A DNA stretch of 52,718 nucleotides from the NCBI GenBank assembly GCA_031256445.1, contig JAIRQN010000038.1, positions 1-52,718 of the forward strand. The letters are read 5' to 3'. Each line of letters begins with the position of its first letter. The stretch's first letter is position 1. The notes beneath the pieces were generated by a model. That model was not told where the DNA came from. It ran no database searches and was given only the letters and a program-made list of their open reading frames with translations. The stretch comes from Treponema sp. Lineage in GTDB: Bacteria > Spirochaetota > Spirochaetia > Treponematales > Breznakiellaceae. Below, in pieces: positions 6,234-14,812 of the stretch. Made by a program: the position numbers and the translations under genes.

Positions 6234-7439
6234 ATGGCAAATAAAGAGCTAATTGAAAAAACCCTTAATAAAGGAGAGGGTGTTTTCCGTTTGAACCCTA
6301 ACTTTATACCGCGTCCGTTCGGCGTTGAAGGAAGGCGGCTTCGCCTCCATCCGGATGATTACTTCGCCTACGGGCTGGAGCGCGGTTCAATTAAAGAGCG
6401 GTGGATGGCCTCCACGAACATTGCACAAAACGGGCCTCTGGCAGGTCCTGCCGAGGGGTTAAGTTTTGCCGCCGTAGACTACGGAAGCGAAGAGAAATTC
6501 AGCCTGAAAGAGGCGATTGAAATTTTGGGCGCGCGGGTAATCGGAAAGGAATTGATGGATAAATACGGCGGGTTTCCGGTTTTTTCCAAATTCTATGATC
6601 TTAAGACCCCCCTGTTCCACCACCTTCATCTTGATATGGAGGCCGCCGCCAGAGTCGGTAAACTTGGCAAACCCGAATGTTACTATTTCCCGCATCAGTT
6701 CGCGAGCCACACAGGCGAAATGAACGCGACTTATTTTGGCTACGATCCGGACACCGCCCCCGAAGAGGTTAAACAGCGCCTGCGCGATTACAACAAGGGC
6801 GACACCAGAATAACCGAACTTTCCCGCGCATGGAGAATCGAGCTTGGTTCCGGCTGGTACTCCCCTGCCGGCGTTATACACGCGCCAGGTTCTGTAATGA
6901 CATACGAGCTTAACTGGAACGGCGATGTAAACTCGGTTCACGAGAATGTGGTTTCGGGCATTACATACCCGCGCGGGTTTTTAAACGGCGAATGCCCCGA
7001 GGACAAAAAAGACGACATCGATTATATTTTCAGCCTGCTTGATTGGGAGAAAAATACAGACCCGCACTACAAAAAACGTTTTGGCCGACCGCCAGTCACA
7101 ATCGTCAAAAACGAGGATAACGAAGAGAAATGGATTTCCTACGCCAACGAAGGCTACTTCAGCGCGAAAGAACTTTCCGTTAACCCCGGCAAGTCCGTCA
7201 CTGTCAGCGAGTGCGCCGCGTACAGCGTGATCTTCATCCAGGGGCACGGCAAATTTGGCGCGCACCTCTGCGAAGCGCCGGGTATGCTCCGCTTCGGACA
7301 GCAGAGCGCAGATGAATTTTTTGTATCGGAAGACGCCGCGAAAAAGGGGATTGTTATAACAAACGCAAGCCCTGTAGAGCCGCTTGTTTTAATAAAAGGA
7401 TTTGGACCAAATCAAAGCGGCGCGCCGGACAAAAAGTAA
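6234..7439 (+). CDS. Phosphomannose isomerase-like cupin protein
   Basis: 401 residues with type I mannose-6-phosphate isomerase features. Probable metal ligands are H130 and H132 in FHHLHLD, E148 in GKPECYYF and H216 in PAGVIHAPG, matching the HxH...E...H pattern of that zinc cupin. A second cupin-like barrel follows (residues about 310-390, VNPGKSVTVSEC to SPVEPLVLIKG). Such enzymes interconvert mannose-6-phosphate and fructose-6-phosphate in the cytoplasm. The sequence is divergent and the usual QVHP motif is changed, so another sugar or sugar phosphate is possible. It has a strong AAGGAGG site 6 bases before ATG, stands as a single-gene unit, and is closed by the terminator at 7446. Confidence 0.72.
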   Translation: MANKELIEKTLNKGEGVFRLNPNFIPRPFGVEGRRLRLHPDDYFAYGLERGSIKERWMASTNIAQNGPLAGPAEGLSFAAVDYGSEEKFSLKEAIEILGARVIGKELMDKYGGFPVFSKFYDLKTPLFHHLHLDMEAAARVGKLGKPECYYFPHQFASHTGEMNATYFGYDPDTAPEEVKQRLRDYNKGDTRITELSRAWRIELGSGWYSPAGVIHAPGSVMTYELNWNGDVNSVHENVVSGITYPRGFLNGECPEDKKDDIDYIFSLLDWEKNTDPHYKKRFGRPPVTIVKNEDNEEKWISYANEGYFSAKELSVNPGKSVTVSECAAYSVIFIQGHGKFGAHLCEAPGMLRFGQQSADEFFVSEDAAKKGIVITNASPVEPLVLIKGFGPNQSGAPDKK

Positions 7440-7445
7440 AAAAAA

Positions 7446-7483
7446 ACAGGCGCTTTTTGGAATTTTAGCGCCTGTCTTTTTTT
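7446..7483. terminator. Bidirectional rho-independent terminator
   Basis: Stem ACAGGCGC/GCGCCTGT (7446-7453, 7468-7475) followed by a C and eight T on the plus strand and by an A-run before it, which reads as a T-run on the minus strand. It serves the convergent cupin and symporter genes. Confidence 0.9.
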
Positions 7484-7496
7484 TATAGAAGTAAAT

Positions 7497-8870
7497 CTAC
7501 CTTCCGAATTTGTCAATATACCCCATTACAAAGATCAGAATAATAAATACCGGAAGTATCCAGGCGTAGAAAAATTTGCCTACAGCCGGGAAACCAATGC
7601 CGGTTCCTTCGTTCGCTTCCTTCAGGAAACTTGCCCAGCCCCAGCCTTTTTTTGAAACGCAGAAAAGAATATAAATCACTATGCCAAGGGGAAGTAAATT
7701 GTTGGAAACAATAAAGTCCAGCAGTCCAAGAACGCCGTCTCCGTCTCCCAACGGCTGAAATTTCGACCAAACGTTCCAGCCAAGCGCGCACGGAAGAGCA
7801 AGTATACATAACGCTATGCAGTTTACAATACAGGATTTTCTTCTGCTCCAGCCTTTGATGTCCATCGCGAATGACATGATGTTTTCAAAAACCGCGACTG
7901 TCGTTGCAAGACCGGCGAATGTCATAAGAATGAAGAACAGTCCGCCCCAAAGCTGGCTTCCGCCCGGCATTGTATTAAAAACAGGCGGCAGGGTTACAAA
8001 CAAAAGACCTGCGCCAGCGTTGGGAGCTACTCCGAACGCGAAACACGCCGGGAATACGACAAAGCCGGCCATGATTGCGGATAATGTATCCAAACCGGTA
8101 ACAGTGATTGCCTCGCCCATGAGCTTTTTGTCTTTCTTTATATAGCTGCCGAAGATTGCCATACTGCCGATACCAAGACTCAATGTAAAGGCCGCCTGAG
8201 CCAGCGCTTCGTATACAATTCTCCAGAAGCCAAATTCTTTGAAAGCATTAAGATTCGGTTTCAGATAAAACGCTACGCCCGCTCCAGCGCCCGGAAGGGT
8301 CAGCGCCCTGATCATCAAAATAATGAGAATTACAAACAACCCTATCATCATTGAATTGATAACCTTCTCTACGCTCTTTTGAAGGCCGCCGCCGACAATT
8401 GCAAAGCCGATAATGGTAATCCCAAGCATCCAGCCGATAGTATTGGCGGGACTTGAAAGGAACTCGCCGAATAACGGACCTGCCTGCGCGGCTGTTACGC
8501 CTACAAAGTCGCCTTTAAACATTTTAAAGGTGTAACCCAGAATGAAACCGCAGATAGTTGTGTAGAACATCATGAGGATATAATTGCCGCCCATTGCCGC
8601 CCATGAAAAGAGATGCCACTTCTGACCCGGTTTCTCCAGAACATGGAATGATCTTGCCGCGCTCTTCTGGCTTGCCCTGCCTACGGCAAATTCCATCGTC
8701 ATTACAGGAAGCCCCAGAATAACAACAAATACCAGATAGATAAGGACGAAAAGCGCTCCGCCGTATTGTCCGGTAACCCACGGGAAACGCCATACGTTTC
8801 CCAACCCAATCGCGCATCCGGCTGAAAGCAGGATGAATCCCAAGCGGGATGAAAAATTTTCTCTACTCAT
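7497..8870 (-). CDS. Neurotransmitter:sodium symporter family transporter
   Basis: 457 residues and about 11 membrane segments, the size of short bacterial LeuT/MhsT-like carriers. TM1 carries the family signature GLGNVWRFPWVTGQYGG (about residues 21-37), whose unwound stretch binds sodium and the substrate amine, followed by MTMEFAVGRASQKSA. These inner-membrane carriers import amino acids with sodium; the substrate cannot be read. There is no Shine-Dalgarno: instead CATAAT ends 6 bases before ATG 8870, so the mRNA is probably leaderless. It is a single-gene unit ending at the shared terminator. Confidence 0.92.
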   Translation of the reverse strand: MSRENFSSRLGFILLSAGCAIGLGNVWRFPWVTGQYGGALFVLIYLVFVVILGLPVMTMEFAVGRASQKSAARSFHVLEKPGQKWHLFSWAAMGGNYILMMFYTTICGFILGYTFKMFKGDFVGVTAAQAGPLFGEFLSSPANTIGWMLGITIIGFAIVGGGLQKSVEKVINSMMIGLFVILIILMIRALTLPGAGAGVAFYLKPNLNAFKEFGFWRIVYEALAQAAFTLSLGIGSMAIFGSYIKKDKKLMGEAITVTGLDTLSAIMAGFVVFPACFAFGVAPNAGAGLLFVTLPPVFNTMPGGSQLWGGLFFILMTFAGLATTVAVFENIMSFAMDIKGWSRRKSCIVNCIALCILALPCALGWNVWSKFQPLGDGDGVLGLLDFIVSNNLLPLGIVIYILFCVSKKGWGWASFLKEANEGTGIGFPAVGKFFYAWILPVFIILIFVMGYIDKFGR

Positions 8871-8876
8871 GGCAAT

Positions 8877-8905
8877 ATTATGTCTTTTTTTTGATTCTTG
8901 TACAA
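8877..8905 (-). promoter_or_regulatory. Promoter of the symporter gene, leaderless geometry
   Basis: TTGTAC (8905-8900), 17-base spacer, CATAAT (8882-8877), then ATTGCC and ATG 8870. The -35 is weak (3 of 6 matches), the -10 good (5 of 6). Confidence 0.5.
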
Positions 8906-8958
8906 TACATCTTTAATTTTTTTAATTTCTTTTTTCACGGGATTACATGACTTTAAAT

Positions 8959-11037
8959 TCACTCAAGCGGCGGGAAATAGCCGGTATTGTCCCTGCCTGA
9001 CCTTTCCATCAGGTAGGCTTCGACTTCGAGGGGGAGCCAGGCTCTTCCAAAATCGGTGGGAAGGCGCGAGGTATAGTTAAAACTGTAAGAGCCGGTTGGA
9101 ATGACGGCGGTTGATTTAACAAGAGAGCCGATGCCCTGGGGACGGTATAGATGCATCGCGTCTCCTCCTGTTTCACGGCAAAGGTACTCAATAGCCGCAG
9201 ACGCCTGCTGATCTCCTGTGATAATGGCGTTAAACACAATTCCGTTATTCGCAAGATAGGCCGCCAGTTCAGAAAGACTGTACTGTTCAAACGCCAGATC
9301 TCCCGTGTTTCCGGAGCCTATGTAGACAACGGACCTTCTTGCCGAAGCGTTTAATAAATCGGACGCGGCAAGGCGCAGGGCAAGATCAAAACGCCAGCGG
9401 GAACTGTATGCGTCACTCTGGCCGCGAAGCGCGTTTTCAAGAGACAGCTCGTGCTGTTCCCTTCGCGGAGAGACAGCCGCCGATACTACGGAAACAATTT
9501 TTGTGTTTTCCATTTCACGTAACGCGCTGGCTATGTCGCGGGAAGCCGCTGCGAAAGCGTCCCGCATGTTAACGGTTTTTTCCGAACGTTCAGCAAGCAG
9601 GGAAATATCGGCTCCGCTTCGCATGAAACCGGGAAGAAGGAATACCTGGTTTAAAACCGCTGCGCCGTCTTCCGTAAGCAGGAAATTGTTGCTGTCAAGC
9701 CCCTGTATCGGGCGGCGCAGCCTGTCTTCCACAGTCAATTCCACAGTGATATTCGGGAAACGCTCCGTGTAAACATTGCGTATCTGCACAAAAAGGCCGG
9801 AAGCAAGATCGTCAAAGCGGGTCATTACGGCGACCTCGCCGGTGTTAAAATCGGCCGCAAGCAAATTGCCGTTTCGATCCATATCGGCGCATACAAGGCG
9901 CGTTTTTTCATTGCCCGCAAGCCCCAGTTCGCGGACAGTCGCCGCGCCCGGATCGATCTGCAAAACCCTGTTGGCGTCCGCCGCAAGCATTGTCCCGTCC
10001 GGCAGGAACCGAAGGCTTTCAGGCCCTCTTAATCCGCTTACAGCAAGGCGTCCAAGATAATTCCCGTTTGGATCAAACATAAAAACCGCTCTTGAGGCAT
10101 TGTCCGCGGCGTAAATTCTTCCGTTGCCTGCCGCGATTCCCGTAGGAGATCTAAAACCGGGAAAAGCCGGGTTTCTGATTCCAAAAGACAGAATAAAATT
10201 CCCGTCAGGATCAAATTTGCTGATGCGCATGTTTCCGTATTCGACTACATACAGATACCCATCCTCATCAACTGCGAGGTTCTGCGGCCCGATTAACTGG
10301 CCGCTGTTCCTGCCTCTGGAACCGATATAGGAAAGCCAGTTTCCCTGGCTGTCAAGAACGCTTATCCTTCCTCCGCGGTATTCCGAAAGGTAAAGCCTTC
10401 CGTCCTGCCCGCGGATCAAATCATAGGGTCTGTCAAAACCGTTGAGAGGGCCGCGTTTGCGATCCTTGATTATTCCGTTTACGTCTACTCTGACAATCTC
10501 ATTGCTGCCGTAAGCCACTATCCACGCCGAGCCGTCGCTGTTTCCAAGTACGGATGTCGGCTGACGGTAGAGAACGGTATCTTCGTATTTGCCCGGATAG
10601 CGGCCTGCCAGAATATAGCGCACTCCGTCATCCGCGATCGGCAAAAGATACCTTCTGTTCGCGACTGTTTCAATCCGGGAACCAAGCAGCATACCTGCGC
10701 CTGTAGACCTGCCGTATATGTCAAGCGCGGCCCGCCATTGCCTTATTGCGGTTTCCTCAAAGCCGGACCTGTAGTATGCCTTGCCGAGCCAGTCAAGGAT
10801 CAGCGCCTCCGCAGGCCTGAAAGAAAGAGCCCGTTCAAAAGAGAGTATCGCTTCGTTATACGCAAACCGGTTGTAGGCATGCACGCCGAGTCTGAACTCT
10901 TCCGCCGCCGACAATGCCGCAGGTCCTGTGCCGCCTGTCACAGGGCTGCGGAGAGCTTCGCCGGGCTGATTCTGCGCGTATAGGGAAAAAGAAAAAATAA
11001 AAGACAATACAGGGATTAACCTTAAAAAAAATTTCAA
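8959..11037 (-). CDS. Secreted TPR / NHL beta-propeller / VWA-like protein
   Basis: 692 residues. A Sec signal peptide (about 1-21, ending SLYAQ) is followed by two TPR-like helical repeats (about 45-110: RLGVHAYNRFAYNEAILSFERAL, LDWLGKAYYRSGFEETAIRQW). An NHL six-bladed propeller (about 150-410) has repeated units such as GPQNLAVDEDGYLYVVEYGN. A C-terminal part (about 430-640) resembles a von Willebrand A fold (SVVYIGSGNTGD, NNGIVFNAIITG), although a clean MIDAS motif is not visible. It is probably a periplasmic or surface scaffold. It overlaps the upstream TPR gene by 4 bases (ATGA), so both are made together. From memory, treponemes carry similar proteins of unknown role. Confidence 0.8.
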   Translation of the reverse strand: MKFFLRLIPVLSFIFSFSLYAQNQPGEALRSPVTGGTGPAALSAAEEFRLGVHAYNRFAYNEAILSFERALSFRPAEALILDWLGKAYYRSGFEETAIRQWRAALDIYGRSTGAGMLLGSRIETVANRRYLLPIADDGVRYILAGRYPGKYEDTVLYRQPTSVLGNSDGSAWIVAYGSNEIVRVDVNGIIKDRKRGPLNGFDRPYDLIRGQDGRLYLSEYRGGRISVLDSQGNWLSYIGSRGRNSGQLIGPQNLAVDEDGYLYVVEYGNMRISKFDPDGNFILSFGIRNPAFPGFRSPTGIAAGNGRIYAADNASRAVFMFDPNGNYLGRLAVSGLRGPESLRFLPDGTMLAADANRVLQIDPGAATVRELGLAGNEKTRLVCADMDRNGNLLAADFNTGEVAVMTRFDDLASGLFVQIRNVYTERFPNITVELTVEDRLRRPIQGLDSNNFLLTEDGAAVLNQVFLLPGFMRSGADISLLAERSEKTVNMRDAFAAASRDIASALREMENTKIVSVVSAAVSPRREQHELSLENALRGQSDAYSSRWRFDLALRLAASDLLNASARRSVVYIGSGNTGDLAFEQYSLSELAAYLANNGIVFNAIITGDQQASAAIEYLCRETGGDAMHLYRPQGIGSLVKSTAVIPTGSYSFNYTSRLPTDFGRAWLPLEVEAYLMERSGRDNTGYFPPLE

Positions 11038-11792
11038 AGCCGCTCTCCCGTAACATGTTTAAAATGACGCATAATTTCCTGTTCTTTCGGAGCAAGCTCA
11101 AGCGCCCTGCGCAGCCATGTCCGCGCCTCGACGACTTCGCCGCTTTTGTAATATGCCCAGCCGAGCGAGTCAAGGTAGGCGGCGTTCTGCGGCCTGATAT
11201 CAACCGCCCTTTTACAGAGCCTTAAAGCCCGCATTATATCCATTCCCGTATCGGCAAGGATAAAACCCATGCTGTTCATGGCGGTCGCGTTATTGGAATC
11301 GATGTCCAGTGATTTTTCATAAAGCTCTATCGCTGCTTTATATTTCTTTTGACACCACGCGGAGTACGCAAGGGTGTTATACAGAAGAGGCGACTCCATC
11401 CCGCTTTGCTGAAGCTTGTTAAGCTCAAATTCCGCCATTTTAATGCGTTTTGTAATTACATAAATATAGGCAAGCGTCATTCTGCACTGATAAATGCGCA
11501 GGATATCGCTCCCCATCGTGACAACCTGTTCAAGATAAACAAGCGCTTCGTCATATTGAGCGAGTTTCGTATAACAGAGTCCCAGGTAATAAATCAGCTC
11601 AAGCCGCTCATCTTCGTCAAAACCATCTTTAATTCTGTTTTTTAAAAGAAATTCATCCAGGGCTTTTTCCCATTCTTTTTTTTTGTAAAGGCCAATTCCC
11701 TCTTTAATTTTGTCAAACGAGCGGACATCGCCTGGTTTTTGTTCCTGATTCTCGCCTGAGTTCAGGGCTTCTTCCATGCCTCGGGCAGTCAT
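11034..11792 (-). CDS. TPR-repeat protein
   Basis: 252 residues without signal peptide or membrane segment, so probably cytoplasmic. From about residue 27 to the end the protein is made of tetratricopeptide repeats, for example YYLGLCYTKLAQYDEALVYL, YNTLAYSAWCQKKYKAAIEL and LDSLGWAYYKSGEVVEARTW. Such repeats form a superhelix for protein binding. The first 25 residues are charged and probably disordered. ATG 11792 follows the surE stop closely, with GGGAGGAATT further upstream. The stop overlaps the start of the NHL protein, suggesting that the two function together. No enzymatic role is visible. Confidence 0.85.
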   Translation of the reverse strand: MTARGMEEALNSGENQEQKPGDVRSFDKIKEGIGLYKKKEWEKALDEFLLKNRIKDGFDEDERLELIYYLGLCYTKLAQYDEALVYLEQVVTMGSDILRIYQCRMTLAYIYVITKRIKMAEFELNKLQQSGMESPLLYNTLAYSAWCQKKYKAAIELYEKSLDIDSNNATAMNSMGFILADTGMDIMRALRLCKRAVDIRPQNAAYLDSLGWAYYKSGEVVEARTWLRRALELAPKEQEIMRHFKHVTGERL

Positions 11793-11798
11793 TTATGG

Positions 11799-12560
11799 CT
11801 AATTCCTCCCGTTTTTGGAAGCCGGCTGAACCATTACCACGCTTAACGCCGCGTTATTTTTCCTTACTTCCGCCCAGTCTGAACCTTCGGCAGGCGTATT
11901 CCCGACTTTTCCCGCATTGGTAAAACAGTACAGTTTCCCGTCCGGAGCCGGATATGTTTCTATACTGTCATCATAATACCGCAAAGAAGGAAAAGCGGTA
12001 ACAAGAGCATCGGGTTTTTTTCCGTTATTGGGAAAATTTACGTTAATAAACGTACCTTCTTCCCAGAAGTTCATTATCAAAGACAGATTTTCAGTTATAT
12101 ATTCGACAACAGGTTCCCAATGCCATTCTTTGGCATCGACAAGGGAAAGCGCGGCGGAGGGAACGCCGAAAATACTGCTCTGTCTGGCGGCGGCGGCTGT
12201 TCCGGAATAGACAATGTCTGTTCCCAAATTTGATCCGACATTTATTCCTGACAGAACCATATCCGGCCCGTTTTTATAATCCATTACATTATCTTTTGTC
12301 TTAATGTTTATTTCGCCAACTCCGCCAAGCAGGCCGACAATCACGCAGTCTACAGGCGTGCCTGAACAGGCCCAGGTATCTTCTTCAACCTGTTTCAGCA
12401 CAATCGGCTCATTTAAAAATTCAATGGAATGGGAGGAACCTGAACGGTTAATATCGGGAGCGACAATGAAAACCCTGTGTCCCGCTCCGCGAAGCGCTTT
12501 TGCCAGCAGGTTCAGTCCCGGCGAGGAAATGCCGTCGTCATTTGTCAGCAGCACCCGCAT
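11799..12560 (-). CDS. surE: 5'/3'-nucleotidase SurE
   Basis: 253 residues starting MRVLLTNDDGISSPG, the SurE N-terminus in which D8 and D9 bind the metal. The further motifs PDINRSGSSHSI, SGINVGSNLGTDIVYSGTAAAA and the extended C-terminal arm fit the family. SurE is a metal-dependent cytoplasmic phosphatase that removes phosphate from nucleoside monophosphates and is linked to stationary-phase survival. I start at ATG 12560, which has GGAGG 5 bases upstream; the longer frame from 12614 adds 18 residues outside the fold. The start lies 23 bases inside the galactokinase-like gene, so the genes are translationally coupled. Confidence 0.95.
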   Translation of the reverse strand: MRVLLTNDDGISSPGLNLLAKALRGAGHRVFIVAPDINRSGSSHSIEFLNEPIVLKQVEEDTWACSGTPVDCVIVGLLGGVGEINIKTKDNVMDYKNGPDMVLSGINVGSNLGTDIVYSGTAAAARQSSIFGVPSAALSLVDAKEWHWEPVVEYITENLSLIMNFWEEGTFINVNFPNNGKKPDALVTAFPSLRYYDDSIETYPAPDGKLYCFTNAGKVGNTPAEGSDWAEVRKNNAALSVVMVQPASKNGRN

Positions 12561-13803
12561 AAGCCCTCCTGCGCTCGGGGACAACCCGGGCTCCTGTGGC
12601 AATCTTAATCTCATAGATTACCGGCCTGAACCCAAAAATTCGTTCATAATCTTCAAGACGTTTTCTGTATTCCTCGACCAGTTCGCGCCTGATAATTGTA
12701 TATGTACACCCTCCGAATCCGATTCCTGTCATCCGCGAGCCGGCAGCGCCTTCAATTTCCTGCGCGCGTTTGACAAGCCAGTCAACTTCGGGGCAGCTTA
12801 TTTCGTAAAGATCCCTCAGGCTTTCGTGCGAATGATAAATTATTTTTGCAAGGGACGCGATATCGCTGCGCTGCAGGGCGTCGCACGCGCCGTCTATCCT
12901 GTCTATCTCATGGACGATATGCATGCTTCGGCGCCTTATCTGTTCCGGAAAATCACCTAACACATCAAGAAGGTCTGTTGAGGCGAAATCCATGAAATCC
13001 GCTCCTTCGAACTTTTGGGAAAGAAATTCAAGACCCTTTAATGTTTCGGCTCTCCTGGACGCAAGCTCGCTTCCCGCTCCCATTCTGGGAACGCGGGAGT
13101 CTACAATAATAATGCTGAACCGGGAAAGCGGTGATTTTATTTTAATAATATTGTCTGATGAAACATCAAAAACCATGAATTGATCTTTACGCGCGAGGAA
13201 ACAGACAAGATAATCCGAAGCGGAAGCGCCGCTGCCGAAGAACTGCACATGGGCTTTGTGAAGTTTCTTCGCGAGATCGTTATCGCTTATCTGAACGCGG
13301 AACAGGCTTCTTAAGGCAACCGCCGCCGCGGTTTCTATAGCCGTTGAAGATGCAAGCCCAATTTGCTGCGGGATGTTGCCGCAAAAAGAGAAATTGAGGC
13401 CTTTCATGGGATAACCCATTTCCATAAAGGTAAAAATTGCAGTTTTTAAATAATTTGCCCATCTGTCTTCACGTCTGTACTTAAGATTAATAAGAGTGCT
13501 TCTTTTGCGCTCTCCAAGATCGGCCGCGTAAAACCGGAAAGAATTGTCTTTGCGTACGCTAACCGCGACAGAAATAAAGCGGTCTATCGCGCAGGAGAGA
13601 TAATAGCCGGATTCCGGCTCCAATTGAATTGTGGTGGCAGGCGCGCCGTTTGAATCAACGCCTTTTTGTTCGCGAATGGCAGGTTCTTTTGCCGCCGGTT
13701 CGCCCAAAAAATGAATTCTGCCGGGCGCTTCGGCTATAACGACATGGGATCGGTCGTTTTCAGTTTCATATTCAATTCGATGTATCTGACCAATATCCAA
13801 CAT
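12538..13803 (-). CDS. Galactokinase-like GHMP kinase
   Basis: 421 residues. GHMP motifs in order: APGRIHFLGEP (26-36), PQQIGLASSTAIETAAA (145-161, phosphate loop) and a C-terminal GSRMTGIGFGGCTYTII. D197 aligns with the catalytic aspartate of galactokinase (the MDQ position). Galactokinase itself would phosphorylate galactose at C1. However, the sugar-binding HTDY after GE is missing: GEP is followed by about 30 residues of unrelated sequence before the GYYLSCAIDRF strand that normally follows at once. The substrate may therefore not be galactose. It heads the surE-TPR-NHL operon from its own promoter and lies downstream of the BMP/ABC importer on the same strand, suggesting phosphorylation of an imported sugar. 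Confidence 0.8.
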   Translation of the reverse strand: MLDIGQIHRIEYETENDRSHVVIAEAPGRIHFLGEPAAKEPAIREQKGVDSNGAPATTIQLEPESGYYLSCAIDRFISVAVSVRKDNSFRFYAADLGERKRSTLINLKYRREDRWANYLKTAIFTFMEMGYPMKGLNFSFCGNIPQQIGLASSTAIETAAAVALRSLFRVQISDNDLAKKLHKAHVQFFGSGASASDYLVCFLARKDQFMVFDVSSDNIIKIKSPLSRFSIIIVDSRVPRMGAGSELASRRAETLKGLEFLSQKFEGADFMDFASTDLLDVLGDFPEQIRRRSMHIVHEIDRIDGACDALQRSDIASLAKIIYHSHESLRDLYEISCPEVDWLVKRAQEIEGAAGSRMTGIGFGGCTYTIIRRELVEEYRKRLEDYERIFGFRPVIYEIKIATGARVVPERRRAYAGAADK

Positions 13804-13830
13804 TTGAACCCCGTGAAAAAATCTTGGTTT

Positions 13831-13859
13831 ATCTTATCAAGATTAAATCTTATTTTCAA
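13831..13859 (-). promoter_or_regulatory. Promoter of the galactokinase-like operon
   Basis: TTGAAA (13859-13854), 17-base spacer, TAAGAT (13836-13831). The leader of about 20 bases ends with ACGGGG before ATG 13803, so this is a leadered promoter. Confidence 0.6.
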
Positions 13860-13936
13860 TGGTGTATTATTTAAAAATATGTTGCATATTATGGTAAAAA
13901 TGTTTAAAATAAGCCTGAGCCGCTTGCAAAAATATG

Positions 13937-14812
13937 TTATTTAATAAGCATGTGTTTTTTATTAATATCAACTTTTGATAAAAAAGATACTACTATTATT
14001 GCGATTAAAGTACAAATATAGGGAAGAGCGAGAATAAAATCCGCCGGAAGATTCCAAAAGCCCTGCGCATGGTTGGAGAAAGCTTCCGCCAGAGCAAAAA
14101 GGAAGGCGGCAAGGATAAGCCCAAATGGTTTTCTGGCGCCGAGGAAAATAATAACAAGGCCGATCCAGCCTTTTCCGGCTGACATTCCCGGCACAAAAAC
14201 GCCGAGGTTAAGGCTCATGAACGAACCGCCAATTCCGCAGAGAAATCCGCAAATGACGAATGCCAGCGTCTGGTAATAAAGAGGTTTTATTCCAAGTGAA
14301 ATCAGAGCGCTTTCGTTTTTTTCACAGGCGCGCAGTCTGTAGCCGAACGGGGTCTTGAATAATATCAGCCAGGAGATAAAGATAAAAAACAATGCCAGGA
14401 AAAAGAAATGAAAACCGCGCTGCTGATGAAAGGCCGCCGGATACAGGACGCTTGCGGCTGTGACCACTCCCCTTGTATTGAATAATTTTTCCAACAGCAC
14501 AATACTCAGTCCGCCCGCCAACAGGTTTACCGCAAGCCCGGTAATGAATAAATTTGCGCGTAATTTAAAGGCGGCAAAAGCGTGAATAAGCGAAAGTAAA
14601 ACCGCTGATACCGCCGCCGCCGGCACAGCCAGGAAAACGCTGCCTGTAAAATGAAATACAACAAGCGAAGTAAACGCTCCGGCGAGAAGAAGCCCTTCCA
14701 GAGCTATGTTGAGCGTTCCGGCAAGCGCGGGGAAAAGTCCTCCGGCGGCGGCGAAGAGCAGGGGAATCATTATGGTGACGGAGCTCTTAAGGACAGGGAT
14801 TATACTTTCCAT
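13937..14812 (-). CDS. ABC transporter permease, BMP/nucleoside-sugar type
   Basis: 291 residues with about 8-9 membrane segments. The conserved LFAAAGGLFPALAGTLNIALEGLLL near the N-terminus and LAFVICGFLCGIGGSFMSLNLG in the centre are typical of the second, shorter permease (NupQ/PnrE-like) of BMP-dependent importers in the branched-chain/ribose permease superfamily. It would form the inner-membrane channel together with the next permease upstream. Its start overlaps the end of that gene by 13 bases. It is the last gene of the transporter set; only a weak hairpin follows before the galactokinase-like promoter. Confidence 0.92.
   Translation of the reverse strand: MESIIPVLKSSVTIMIPLLFAAAGGLFPALAGTLNIALEGLLLAGAFTSLVVFHFTGSVFLAVPAAAVSAVLLSLIHAFAAFKLRANLFITGLAVNLLAGGLSIVLLEKLFNTRGVVTAASVLYPAAFHQQRGFHFFFLALFFIFISWLILFKTPFGYRLRACEKNESALISLGIKPLYYQTLAFVICGFLCGIGGSFMSLNLGVFVPGMSAGKGWIGLVIIFLGARKPFGLILAAFLFALAEAFSNHAQGFWNLPADFILALPYICTLIAIIVVSFLSKVDINKKHMLIK

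Noticed and set aside
12304-12960. 218-codon plus-strand ORF over surE and the galactokinase-like gene
   Set aside because: It is antisense to two recognised genes and spans their junction; Ser/Pro-rich composition typical of a shadow frame.
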